Shown in pieces: positions 52,872 to 61,579 of a stretch of DNA of 64,000 nt; position 1 is the stretch's first letter, and every line of letters begins with the position of its first letter. This stretch comes from JACKOB01 sp024234575 (GTDB taxonomy: Bacteria; Pseudomonadota; Gammaproteobacteria; Pseudomonadales; Oleiphilaceae). The notes under the pieces are model-generated. The model was not told the origin of the DNA and made no database searches. It saw only the letters and a program-made list of their open reading frames with translations. The DNA lies in assembly GCA_051208035.1 (NCBI GenBank), contig JBPJFZ010000004.1, forward strand, positions 1 through 64,000, in the 5' to 3' direction. The position numbers and the translations under genes are program-made.

Positions 52872-54011
52872 ATGAGTAGTCTAAGCGTTGAAAAAAGCGA
52901 GGGATTTGCTGATTTTATGCGCATTGCAAATCGCTGGCTGGGTAAGAAAATATTTAATACTGACAGTGTGTCAGCCTATTTTGAGCCGATTATTCAGTTC
53001 GTCTCGCCGATGTGGTCTGCCGCGCAGTGCACTGCGAAGGTACTTGATATCTATAATGAATCGAAAGATATTTTTACCTTGCGGCTATCTGTCTCAAATC
53101 GTTGGGGTGGATTTGTTCCCGGGCAGTTCGTTGGCATCACAGTTAATAAGAACGGAACAAGACTAACGCGCTATTTCAGCATTTCGTCTGCACCTGCACT
53201 GTGGCGTGCTAACGGAATTGTGGAATTTACTATTCGCCGGCAGTCGTCTGGCGTGGTCACTAATTGGATTCCTGAGCACCTGTACGCTGGAAGTCAGGTG
53301 TCGATTAGCCCGGCCATGGGCGAATTTACCTATCGTCAGAAGAATGAACCTGCTTTGTTTATAGCAGGTGGTTCGGGCATTACGCCTTTTCGCAGCATCC
53401 TGCAGGATTTAAGCGATACCGGCTCTGTGGCAGATGTTCACCTTTTGTACTATTGCGATGGTCCGACTCACTTGTTTAAAACCGAGTGGACGCGCATCCA
53501 GATGCGTTGCCCCGGTATTAAAGTGACCTTTATTGATGCATTGGCTCAAGGGCGGTTTGGTACGGCACATTTATTCGAGTTTGTTCCTGACTTTCATCTT
53601 CGAGACATCTATATCTGCGGTCCGGGCCCGATGATTTCTGCGGTTCGGGAGACGTTAAAGAAAGAGAGAATTGACGACGAACGTGTGTTTTTCGAGTTTT
53701 TTGGTGCCGCGCCTATGATAGCAGACAGTCTTGGTGAGGCGGTGCCTGATAGTGTCGCCAAGGTGGTTTTTCAGCAGTCCGGCAAGATTGTCACAACGGC
53801 AGATAAACCTGCCACCTTGTTAGAAATGGCTGAGTCAGCAGGCTTGTTGCCAGTGACGGGCTGCCGAATGGGAGTTTGTCACCAATGTATCTGTCAGAAA
53901 AGCAGTGGTCGTGTGCTAAATACACTAACAGGAAAAACCTCCGACAACGGTTCTGGTGAGGTGCAGTTGTGTGTTTCGGTGCCACTTAGCGATGTGACGC
54001 TGGCGTTATAA
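52872..54011 (+). CDS. Ferredoxin-NADP-type oxidoreductase with C-terminal 2Fe-2S domain
   Basis: About 379 residues from ATG 52872; ATG 52851 (7 codons earlier) is possible. FAD domain: LTRYFSISSAP (R-x-Y-S). NAD(P) domain: FIAGGSGITPFRSIL and YICGPGPMISAV. The C-terminal plant-type ferredoxin domain has CRMGVCHQC and a later Cys in VQLCVS. This is the electron donor for membrane fatty acid desaturases such as the one encoded immediately downstream. The pair matches the acyl-CoA delta-9 desaturase systems of pseudomonads (DesC/DesB). Confidence 0.9.
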   Translation: MSSLSVEKSEGFADFMRIANRWLGKKIFNTDSVSAYFEPIIQFVSPMWSAAQCTAKVLDIYNESKDIFTLRLSVSNRWGGFVPGQFVGITVNKNGTRLTRYFSISSAPALWRANGIVEFTIRRQSSGVVTNWIPEHLYAGSQVSISPAMGEFTYRQKNEPALFIAGGSGITPFRSILQDLSDTGSVADVHLLYYCDGPTHLFKTEWTRIQMRCPGIKVTFIDALAQGRFGTAHLFEFVPDFHLRDIYICGPGPMISAVRETLKKERIDDERVFFEFFGAAPMIADSLGEAVPDSVAKVVFQQSGKIVTTADKPATLLEMAESAGLLPVTGCRMGVCHQCICQKSSGRVLNTLTGKTSDNGSGEVQLCVSVPLSDVTLAL

Positions 54012-54053
54012 GCAAATGAAAGTGATAAGAAATTGATAATGGAAGGTGAAGGA

Positions 54054-55160
54054 ATGAAAAAGCTCACTGAGGAGCAGCTGGCTTCTTTTGAACAAGAAAT
54101 TACAGCAATCCGTGATGCAGAGGCGGCGGATCTGGGTCAGAAAGATGCAGACTATATTCGGCGGGTCATACTCGTGCAGCGTGTTGCCGAAATTGCGGGC
54201 CGTATTATGCTGGTGCTTGGATTCATCCATCCGGTTTTCTGGTTATTGGGGGTTCTCTCGCTGGCCGCCTCTAAGATACTCGACAATATGGAGATTGGTC
54301 ACAATATCCTGCATGGCCAGTATGACTGGATGAACGATCCACATCTGAATTCGCGAAAATTTGAATGGGATATTGCTTGCGATGCAGGCTCCTGGAAGCG
54401 CGTGCATAATTATGAGCACCACACTTACACCAATATTGTCGGCAAAGATCGCGATTTTGGCTATGGTTTGCTGCGATTGAGTAATGACTTTGCCTGGCGT
54501 GTTAAAAACCTTTGGCAGGTTGGCACCTACATGTTACTTAGTCTGTTGTTTGAGTGGGGAATTGCCTATCACGAGTTAGCGGGTGAGCGAGTTTTTACCC
54601 GCAAGAAAAAGAAAGAAGGCCGCAAAGGCTTTGTGACGGATGAGCAGTTAAAGAAAGCGTTTTTTGGCAAGGCCGGGCGCCAGATATTTAAGGATTATAT
54701 TTTCTTCCCGATCATTGCAGGTCCGATGTTCTTTTCAGTGTTGTTAGGAAATTTTATTGCCAACCTTATTCGTAATCTTTGGACTTCGACCATCATATTC
54801 TGTGGCCACTTTACCGATGGCATCCATACTTTTACAGAGGAAGAATGTGCCGGTGAAAGCCGTGGTCAATGGTATTATCGACAAATGCTGGGGTCGTCCA
54901 ATCTTGAGGCGAAGCGATGGTTTCATATTATGACCGGACACTTAAGCTGCCAGATAGAGCATCATTTATTTCCGGATATTCCCGCACATCGCTATGTCAA
55001 TATGGCGCCAAAGGTCGCAGCAGTTGCCGAGAAATACGGCATACCTTACAACACCGGTAGGTTTTCTACCCAATACCTATCGGTTCTGAAACGCATCATT
55101 AAGTATTCATTTCCGGTACGAGAAGCGTCACAGGGCGCATCCCTGTCGGGTGCTCGCTAA
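54054..55160 (+). CDS. Membrane fatty-acid desaturase
   Basis: About 368 residues from ATG 54054, chosen for the ribosome site GAAGGTGAAGGA. Three His boxes: GHNILHG (H-x3-H), HNYEHHTYT (H-x2-HH) and QIEHHLFP (Q-x-E-HH). The Q-x-x-HH box is typical of acyl-lipid or acyl-CoA desaturases of the delta-5/6/9 group, so substrate position is not certain. Hydrophobic segments flank the boxes. It forms an operon with the reductase 43 bases upstream, controlled perhaps by the FabR-like site. A terminator follows. Confidence 0.92.
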   Translation: MKKLTEEQLASFEQEITAIRDAEAADLGQKDADYIRRVILVQRVAEIAGRIMLVLGFIHPVFWLLGVLSLAASKILDNMEIGHNILHGQYDWMNDPHLNSRKFEWDIACDAGSWKRVHNYEHHTYTNIVGKDRDFGYGLLRLSNDFAWRVKNLWQVGTYMLLSLLFEWGIAYHELAGERVFTRKKKKEGRKGFVTDEQLKKAFFGKAGRQIFKDYIFFPIIAGPMFFSVLLGNFIANLIRNLWTSTIIFCGHFTDGIHTFTEEECAGESRGQWYYRQMLGSSNLEAKRWFHIMTGHLSCQIEHHLFPDIPAHRYVNMAPKVAAVAEKYGIPYNTGRFSTQYLSVLKRIIKYSFPVREASQGASLSGAR

Positions 55161-55191
55161 GCGAAAATTTGAGCTTTTATTATTGCCTTTT

Positions 55192-55214
55192 GGGAGCTTC
55201 GGCTCCCTTTTTTT
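55192..55214 (+). terminator. Intrinsic terminator after the desaturase
   Basis: GGGAGC TTCG GCTCCC tetraloop hairpin followed by seven T. Confidence 0.92.
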
Positions 55215-55333
55215 GTGCCTCTATCGCCATTTTAGACGGCTCAAAATCGGTTGTAATAGAATGACCTGGTGATAATTTCGAGAACAAAACTTCTTTAGAC
55301 GTGGAAGTGACTCATCAACAAGGCCTTAACAAA

Positions 55334-55552
55334 TTAACTAAAAACGATATACTCAGCATCAAAATTTAGCACATCGTTTCCAATGATGGTTTCAATCGGG
55401 CCGATCTCTGCGCCTGCTTTCAACTCAAGGTAGCTTGCAACATCGACTACCAGGTCCCCATTGTCTTCCTGATACAAAACCGCTTCATCGGTGATAGCTC
55501 GTAACAGGTGTTTCTTTTGATTATTGGATACAGCGATTTCCTGAATACTCAT
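55334..55552 (-). CDS. Hypothetical 72-residue protein
   Basis: Start at ATG 55552 after AGGAGAAC; the frame is open 7 codons further. It is acidic with two short helical stretches and ends FDAEYIVFS. No signal peptide or membrane helix. I do not recognise the family. It lies alone between the desaturase terminator and the ABC exporter gene. Confidence 0.6.
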   Translation of the reverse strand: MSIQEIAVSNNQKKHLLRAITDEAVLYQEDNGDLVVDVASYLELKAGAEIGPIETIIGNDVLNFDAEYIVFS

Positions 55553-55735
55553 AGTTCTCCTGGGAACTGGCAAATGTCATCATTAGCAAAGAATAAAACG
55601 GGCACCAATTTACATTAATAATGGCGGGCGAGAAAGCATCAGCTTCTATAAGCGCCAACAGCCACTTTCTGTCTTTAACCGTATCGCCTCATTTGAATAG
55701 GTTTTCATAGATGTTAACTGGGCGTAAATATAGCT

Positions 55736-57517
55736 TCATATCGGTTGTTTGAACTGCAATTCAACCAGCCGCTGGTAAAGGCTGCAGCGCTGCATCAGTG
55801 TGGGGTGATCGCCGACCTCAATAAGCTTGCCATGATCAAACACCGCTATGTTGTCGGCATGCTGAATCGTCGATAACCGGTGCGCGATGATCAGCGTGGT
55901 GCGGCCCTGCATCAGGGCTTCCAGTGCCTTCTGTACGTGATGCTCGCTTTCACTATCAAGCGCACTGGTGGCTTCATCCAGTAATAAAATCTGTGGGTTT
56001 TTAAGAATGGCTCGGGCAATGGCAATGCGCTGGCGCTGGCCACCAGATAGGCGCACGCCTCTTTCACCCAAATGGCTTTGATAGCCCTGTGGCAGCTTGA
56101 GGATAAAGTCGTGGGCATGAGCTTTTTTCGCCGCTTCGATCACTTCTGCTTCTGTTGCATCGGGCTTGCCGTAGCGAATGTTATGCATCACATCGGCACT
56201 AAAAAGTGCTGGCTGCTGTGGTACCAGTGCCATCGATTGCCGCAGTTCTTTGGGGTCAAGCGCTCTTAGATCTACGCCGCCAAGACTGATGGTGCCTGAC
56301 TGTGGATCATAAAATCGTTGCAGCAGCTCGAATAAGGTGGATTTTCCCGCTCCGGAAGGGCCAACCAGCGCTAGCACTTTTCCGGCCTCTACTTTTAATG
56401 AGAGCTGATCGGTGGCGGCCTGATTGGGGCGGGAAGGGTAATGGAAGCTGACGTTTTCGAACTCGATTTCAGCGGTTAGCTCTGCTACCGACTGTGGATT
56501 GTCTACCGGTGCGACTATATGACTTTCTACCTGCAGAATTTCGATCAGCCTTTCTGTTGCCCCGGCTGCCCGTTGTAATTCTCCAAAGACCTCAGAAATA
56601 GTGGCCAACGACGAGGCGACAATAATGGCATAAAAAACAAACGCGCCTAGCTGGCCGCCACTCATGTTGCCGGCGATAACATCGCTGCCGCCCACCCAAA
56701 GCATACCCGTGATAGCACCGAAGACAATGAGAATGACACTGGCAATAAGTGTGGCTCTCTGTTTCACCCGACGCCGACCAATGGCAAACGAGCGTTCAAC
56801 CTCTGCCATAAATGCGGCACGCTCTTCTGGCTCGCGCGTGTAACTTTGCACCGTTTTAATGTTCTCGATGGCTTCTCCGGCGTAGCTACCGACATCGGCC
56901 ATGGAATCCTGACTTTTGCGCGACAGTGCCCGTACCCGACGCCCATAAAGTAGGATTGGAATCAGTATGAAAGGCACGCCAATCATCACGATCATCGTCA
57001 GCTTAATATTGGTGGCGAACAGCATAATGAGGGCGCCGATAAACATCAGCAGGCTGCGCAGTGCCATCGAAAATGACGAGCCGATAATGCTTTGCAGCAG
57101 TGTCGTGTCGGTGGTAATGCGAGACATAATGTCGCCGCTGCCATGGGTTTCGAAATAGCTGGGGTGTAAGGTAATCACGTGGTTAAACACCGCCAAACGA
57201 ATGTCCGCGCTAACCCGCTCCCCAAGCCAGGAAACCAGATAAAACCGTGCGTAAGTACCAGCCGCTATCAGCAGCGTTATCATCAGTATAAAAAAGATCG
57301 CCTGGCGCAGTTGTTCTAGTGATTGCTGCGCAAACCCCTCGTCGATGAGCATGCGAACGCCTTGCCCCACCGAAAGCATCACGGCAGCGGTAAATATCAG
57401 CGCAATAGCGGCGGCTACAATGGTACCGAGGTAGGGGCGAATAAATCGAGTCAGCTCGAACAAGATACTTAGTTTCTTACGAGGGCTTTCTTTAACAGAG
57501 ATAGTTTCAGAGGGCAT
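55736..57517 (-). CDS. ABC exporter, fused permease-ATPase (MsbA/ABCB-like)
   Basis: 593 residues. Six hydrophobic helices in the N-terminal half, then the ATPase domain with Walker A GPSGAGKST, signature LSGGQRQRIAIARAIL, Walker B ILLLDEATSALD and H-loop IIAHRL. A half-transporter that acts as a homodimer, exporting lipids or drugs. Similar to the ABC transporters of Vibrio and pseudomonads near fatty-acid genes. Monocistronic. Confidence 0.9.
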   Translation of the reverse strand: MPSETISVKESPRKKLSILFELTRFIRPYLGTIVAAAIALIFTAAVMLSVGQGVRMLIDEGFAQQSLEQLRQAIFFILMITLLIAAGTYARFYLVSWLGERVSADIRLAVFNHVITLHPSYFETHGSGDIMSRITTDTTLLQSIIGSSFSMALRSLLMFIGALIMLFATNIKLTMIVMIGVPFILIPILLYGRRVRALSRKSQDSMADVGSYAGEAIENIKTVQSYTREPEERAAFMAEVERSFAIGRRRVKQRATLIASVILIVFGAITGMLWVGGSDVIAGNMSGGQLGAFVFYAIIVASSLATISEVFGELQRAAGATERLIEILQVESHIVAPVDNPQSVAELTAEIEFENVSFHYPSRPNQAATDQLSLKVEAGKVLALVGPSGAGKSTLFELLQRFYDPQSGTISLGGVDLRALDPKELRQSMALVPQQPALFSADVMHNIRYGKPDATEAEVIEAAKKAHAHDFILKLPQGYQSHLGERGVRLSGGQRQRIAIARAILKNPQILLLDEATSALDSESEHHVQKALEALMQGRTTLIIAHRLSTIQHADNIAVFDHGKLIEVGDHPTLMQRCSLYQRLVELQFKQPI

Positions 57518-57762
57518 AGATTAATCACAGTTGCGAAAAAGGGTGACGGCTATGATCAGTGTTGGGGTGAACTGTGCGTAATCAAGTAAAGAGTGGGCAG
57601 TTATTTTTGTCAGGCGACAACCAACCAGAACAGTTTCCTGTCAACCTGAAATAGCTGGCCGCTAAAGACTGTTGATATTTCAGAAAAAATCGTCAGCTAT
57701 TGTTCAGCGTCGCGAACACACTTTGGCGTTAAGGAAGCTATATTATTACGAGTGACCAACGA

Positions 57763-57776
57763 ATGACTTGCATCAA
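57763..57776 (+). promoter_or_regulatory. Weak FNR-type box before frdA
   Basis: ATGACTTGCATCAA matches the consensus at 8 of 10 positions, with TAATAA near 57798-57803 at -10 spacing. It is 142 bases before the frdA start. The remaining 57518-57911 region has no gene I can support. Confidence 0.45.
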
Positions 57777-57911
57777 AACTTGCACACCTTGTTTTCGCTA
57801 ATAATCGCAGGACTCTTTGCCACGATGCAAAGATAATCGCCCACGGAATGCCCCGTTGATAGTGCATCCTGCGAGCAATAATAAGAACAAAAAGCAAGGA
57901 GCGAACCATAC

Positions 57912-59702
57912 ATGTCTGGGTTATTCACCACAATTCAATCTGATGTCATCATCATCGGTGCTGGCGGGGCGGGCTTGCGCGCCGCCATTGCCGCCGCCGA
58001 AGCTAATTCTGACGTCAATATCAGCCTTATCTCCAAGGTGTATCCGATGCGCAGTCACACGGTGGCGGCAGAAGGCGGGGCGGCGGGAGTGGTACAGGCG
58101 CACGATTCACTTGATCACCACTTCAACGATACTGTCTCCGGCGGCGACTGGCTTTGTGATCAGGAAGTCGTCGATTTTTTTACCCAACAGGCAACCGCCG
58201 AAATGGTGCAGTTGGAGCATTGGGGCTGCCCCTGGTCGCGTAAAGAGGATGGTAGTGCGGCGGTGCGCCGTTTTGGCGGCATGAAAATCGAACGTACCTG
58301 GTATGCCGCGGATAAAACCGGCTTTCATATCCTGCATACGCTGTTTCAAACTTCGTTAAAGTTACCCAACATCCATCGCTTTGATGAGTTTTATTGCACC
58401 GACCTGATTGTGGATGACGGTCGATGTCAGGGTGTCGTGGCGATTGAAATCAAGACCGGTGATATCAAAGTCTTCCTCGCCAAATCAGTGATTATTGCTA
58501 CCGGCGGCGCCGGTCGTGTTTTCCGTTTTAATACCAATGGCGCGATAGTCACTGGCGATGGCATGAGCATGGCCTATCGTTCTGGCGTTGCCTTGCGCGA
58601 TATGGAGTTCGTGCAATATCACCCCACAGGTTTGCCTGGGTCTGGCGTTTTAATCACCGAGGGCTGCCGAGGTGAGGGCGGGACGCTACATAATAAACAG
58701 GGTTACCGTTATCTTCAGGACTATGGCCTGGGGCCAGAAACCCCGATCGGCAAGCCTGAGAACAAATATATGGAGCTGGGCCCGCGGGATAAGCTGAGTC
58801 AGGCCTTCTGGCATGAACAGCGCAAAGGCAACACTGTGCAGACGCCTTTGGGCGATGCGGTGATGCTCGATCTCACCCATCTTGGCGAGAAAAAGCTGCT
58901 TGAACGACTCCCGATGATTTGCTCCCTCGCCAAGCATTATGTGGGGGTTGATCCGGTCAAGCAGCCGATCCCAGTACGCCCGGCGGTGCACTACACCATG
59001 GGGGGTATTCGTACTGATATTCATACCGCCACTTCGCTGGGCGGCTTGTATGCGGCGGGTGAGTGTTCTAGCGTTGGACTACATGGTGCTAATCGGCTGG
59101 GGTCCAATTCGTTAGCGGAATTGTTGGTGTTCGGTAAGGTGGCAGGGGAAAAGGCGGTGGAATACGCGCTGGCACAAACCGACATCAAAAAGCCTGCGTT
59201 GCTCAACATTGCTGAAGACAAAGTGAATGATCTGATGAAGTTGCGGGATCAAAAGGGCAGCGAAAAATCCAGTAAATTACGTCAGGAAATGACTGCTTCG
59301 ATGGAGAAGGCCTTTGGTATCTATCGTCTTGCCGACGAAATGCAGGAAGGCTTGGATAAGATCAGCGAGCTAAGAGCGCGTTATAAAAATGTTACCGTCG
59401 AAGACAAGAGCCGGGTCTTTAATACCGAGTTTTTGATGACCCTGGAGTTGCGTTCTAGCCTTGATTTGGCTCAGACCATGGCAATGTCGGCGGTACACCG
59501 CAAAGAAAGTCGCGGCGCGCATCAGCGTTTGGATGAATTTAACACGCGCGATGATGAAAATTATCTAAAGCATACACTCGCCTGGTTTGATGGTGATAAA
59601 GAGCCGCGTCTCGAATATGAAGCGGTGAATATCACCCGCTCGCAACCGAAAGAGCGAGCCTACGGCGCCGCCGGTGCACAGCAAAAAGAGGAGGCGAAAT
59701 AA
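57912..59702 (+). CDS. frdA: Fumarate reductase flavoprotein subunit
   Basis: 596 residues. Rossmann motif IIIGAGGAGLRAA; the FAD-linking His in MRSHTVAAEGG (about residue 49); VALRDMEFVQYHPTG with the substrate His; and the catalytic Arg region HGANRLGSNSLAE. Unlike SdhA, the operon order is frdABCD as in E. coli, so quinol:fumarate reductase is the best call. It faces the cytoplasm and uses fumarate as terminal acceptor. AAGGAG precedes the ATG. Confidence 0.94.
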   Translation: MSGLFTTIQSDVIIIGAGGAGLRAAIAAAEANSDVNISLISKVYPMRSHTVAAEGGAAGVVQAHDSLDHHFNDTVSGGDWLCDQEVVDFFTQQATAEMVQLEHWGCPWSRKEDGSAAVRRFGGMKIERTWYAADKTGFHILHTLFQTSLKLPNIHRFDEFYCTDLIVDDGRCQGVVAIEIKTGDIKVFLAKSVIIATGGAGRVFRFNTNGAIVTGDGMSMAYRSGVALRDMEFVQYHPTGLPGSGVLITEGCRGEGGTLHNKQGYRYLQDYGLGPETPIGKPENKYMELGPRDKLSQAFWHEQRKGNTVQTPLGDAVMLDLTHLGEKKLLERLPMICSLAKHYVGVDPVKQPIPVRPAVHYTMGGIRTDIHTATSLGGLYAAGECSSVGLHGANRLGSNSLAELLVFGKVAGEKAVEYALAQTDIKKPALLNIAEDKVNDLMKLRDQKGSEKSSKLRQEMTASMEKAFGIYRLADEMQEGLDKISELRARYKNVTVEDKSRVFNTEFLMTLELRSSLDLAQTMAMSAVHRKESRGAHQRLDEFNTRDDENYLKHTLAWFDGDKEPRLEYEAVNITRSQPKERAYGAAGAQQKEEAK

Positions 59703-59704
59703 TC

Positions 59705-60529
59705 ATGACGGAGTCCACATCAGCTTCCGCAAATAGTGCGAAAAATAAAGACGCTGAAATAAACACCGGCAAAACCATCTGCCTGGAAATTTTGCGTTAT
59801 ATTCCCGGTCAGCATGATAAGCCGGAGTTTCAAAAGTTCGAGATTCCTTATATCGAAGATTGGTCGATGCTCGACGCCCTGGGTTATATCAAAGATGAAC
59901 TGGATGCGTCGCTGGCCTACCGTTGGTCGTGCCGGATGGCGGTTTGTGGTTCCTGTGGGATGGTTTTCAATGGCGAACCCAAACTGGCGTGCGAAACCTT
60001 TGTACGTGAGTATTACCCCAAAACGATACGCGTCGAACCGTTGGGCAATTTTGCTATCGAGCGCGATTTGATCATCGATCAGGCACCCTTTCTGGAAAAA
60101 CTGGAAAGTGTGAAGCCCTATATTATTGATGCGGCTGCTGACTTGAAAAAGCCGGCAAATGAGACCATCCAGGCCGGTGAATACAAACAGATGCCGCAGC
60201 AGCTGGCGATGTTTAAGCAGTACAGCATGTGTATCAACTGTCTGCTGTGTTATTCCGCCTGTCCGCAATTTGGTCTTAACCCGCAGTTTACCGGCCCCGC
60301 AGCGATTTCACTGGCACATCGTTATAACGCCGATAGCCGCGATCATGGCAACGAAGAGCGGGCCTCGGTCTTGAACGAAAAAGATGGCGTCTGGTCTTGC
60401 ACTTTTGTCGGGTATTGCTCAGAGGTATGCCCGAAGTCGGTGGATCCCGCCTCGGCGATTCAGCTAGAAAAAGTCGCGGGTGCCACTGACTGGGCGCTGT
60501 CATTCATTATGCCGAAAGGAGCCAAATGA
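59705..60529 (+). CDS. frdB: Fumarate reductase iron-sulfur subunit
   Basis: 274 residues. 2Fe-2S ligands at Cys 76, 81, 84 and 96 (CRMAVCGSCG ... C). 4Fe-4S and 3Fe-4S ligands in CINCLLCYSACPQ and CTFVGYCSEVCPKSVDP. It has an N-terminal extension of about 20 residues (STSASANSAKNKDAE) before the usual start. It lies 2 bases after frdA and overlaps frdC. It moves electrons between flavin and the membrane quinol site. Confidence 0.95.
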   Translation: MTESTSASANSAKNKDAEINTGKTICLEILRYIPGQHDKPEFQKFEIPYIEDWSMLDALGYIKDELDASLAYRWSCRMAVCGSCGMVFNGEPKLACETFVREYYPKTIRVEPLGNFAIERDLIIDQAPFLEKLESVKPYIIDAAADLKKPANETIQAGEYKQMPQQLAMFKQYSMCINCLLCYSACPQFGLNPQFTGPAAISLAHRYNADSRDHGNEERASVLNEKDGVWSCTFVGYCSEVCPKSVDPASAIQLEKVAGATDWALSFIMPKGAK

Positions 60530-60921
60530 TGAGTCGGAAACCTTATATGCGCCCGATGGAGCGTCGTTGGTATTTACGCAATCCCGTCTATAAAAAATAT
60601 ATGCTGCGGGAGTCCACCTCAGTATTTGCTGGGCTGTGGATGCTCAATTTGTTATTTGGCCTGTTACGTCTGAGCCAAGGCGAAGCGGCCTGGAATGACT
60701 GGCTCGCCTGGCAGCAAAATCCGTTCATGTTTGTTTTTGGTGTTGCCACCTTTGTGATGGCCCTGTTGCATACCCAAACCTGGTTCGCCATTGCCCCAAA
60801 AGCGATGCCGAAATATATCGCCGGTAAAAAAATCGAGCATCAGCAAGCGGTGGCGGCCCACTGGATCGGGTTTGCCATGGTGAGTGTTGGTGCACTTATC
60901 TTTGCGGTGTGGGGGGCTTAA
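60526..60921 (+). CDS. frdC: Fumarate reductase membrane anchor subunit C
   Basis: 131 residues with three hydrophobic helices. The conserved amphipathic opening RKPYMRPMERRWYLRNPVY and WWLKNPFY-like segment match FrdC of E. coli (131 residues). It helps bind quinol. ATGATG gives alternative starts at 60526 and 60529; the first overlaps frdB by four bases. Confidence 0.93.
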   Translation: MMSRKPYMRPMERRWYLRNPVYKKYMLRESTSVFAGLWMLNLLFGLLRLSQGEAAWNDWLAWQQNPFMFVFGVATFVMALLHTQTWFAIAPKAMPKYIAGKKIEHQQAVAAHWIGFAMVSVGALIFAVWGA

Positions 60922-60923
60922 TC

Positions 60924-61274
60924 ATGCAATGGAAACATCACGAACCCTTATTCTGGAGCCTGTTTGGTGCTGGCGGCGTGGTCACCGCGTTTGTGTTACC
61001 GGTGCTGGTATTAATTGTCGCCATCGCCTACCCATTGGGGTTGCTACCAGAGGCCACGCTCTCTTATCAGAACATGTTGGCATTGGGACAAGGCTGGTTT
61101 GGCAAGTTGGTAATTCTGGGTGTGGGCTCATTAACGCTATGGCACTGTGCACATCGCATTTTCCATGGCTTACATGATCTGGGTTATCACGGTGGTACTT
61201 TAGCTCGCTGTCTTACCTATGGTACGGCAGGGTTTGGTAGTGTGGCGTTTTTGGTGTTGTTGCTGACGTTGTAA
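60924..61274 (+). CDS. frdD: Fumarate reductase membrane anchor subunit D
   Basis: About 116 residues from ATG 60924; the open frame extends slightly upstream into frdC. Three hydrophobic helices with EPLFWSLFGAGGVVTAF at the start and AHRIFHGLHDLGYH near the end match FrdD. It completes the four-subunit enzyme. Compact spacing shows one operon. Confidence 0.92.
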   Translation: MQWKHHEPLFWSLFGAGGVVTAFVLPVLVLIVAIAYPLGLLPEATLSYQNMLALGQGWFGKLVILGVGSLTLWHCAHRIFHGLHDLGYHGGTLARCLTYGTAGFGSVAFLVLLLTL

Positions 61275-61372
61275 TGGGTGGGTAAGTTGGGGTGACATCG
61301 GAACCCCAATAGGTCGATTTGGCTGGCTTGCGCTTTGCTATTGATACTGGCCATTCATTGGAATTTTTTAAT

Positions 61373-61477
61373 GTAGGTCGATGAGATGGTCTCCTCCCAT
61401 CAATATCGGCATTGTAATGTGCCATGATTGTATTGCAGACAATCAGAGATAAAGAGGAGACCACCTCATCGACCTAC
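61373..61477. repeat. 105-base hairpin-rich inverted-repeat element
   Basis: The outer arms (61373-61396 and 61454-61477) are 24-bp inverted repeats that match at 23 positions: GTAGGTCGATGAGATGGTCT begins the left arm. Inside, two small hairpins form: GGCA/TGCC (61408-61423) and GATTGT/ACAATC (61426-61444). The one mismatch is A-C on the plus-strand RNA but G-U on the minus-strand RNA, so the fully paired form is on the minus strand. A partial copy of the arm (TAGGTCGAT) is also near 61309-61318. It may be a MITE, a REP-like element or a structured RNA. The flanks 61275-61372 and 61478-61530 hold no gene. Confidence 0.75.
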
Positions 61478-61530
61478 CAAGTGTGCTATAGCGTTCCGTC
61501 ATTTCAGTCCTTTCGGGTTAATGAAAAAAA

Positions 61531-61555
61531 CAAACCCGGCATTGCGCCGGGTTTG
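61531..61555 (-). terminator. Intrinsic terminator for the PKD-lipase-like gene
   Basis: The stem CAAACCCGGC / GCCGGGTTTG has a 5-base loop and on the minus strand is followed by a run of seven T. It lies 25 bases past the stop codon of the gene at 61580. Confidence 0.88.
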
Positions 61556-61579
61556 CTCGTCATTTACAACCGGTACGAC

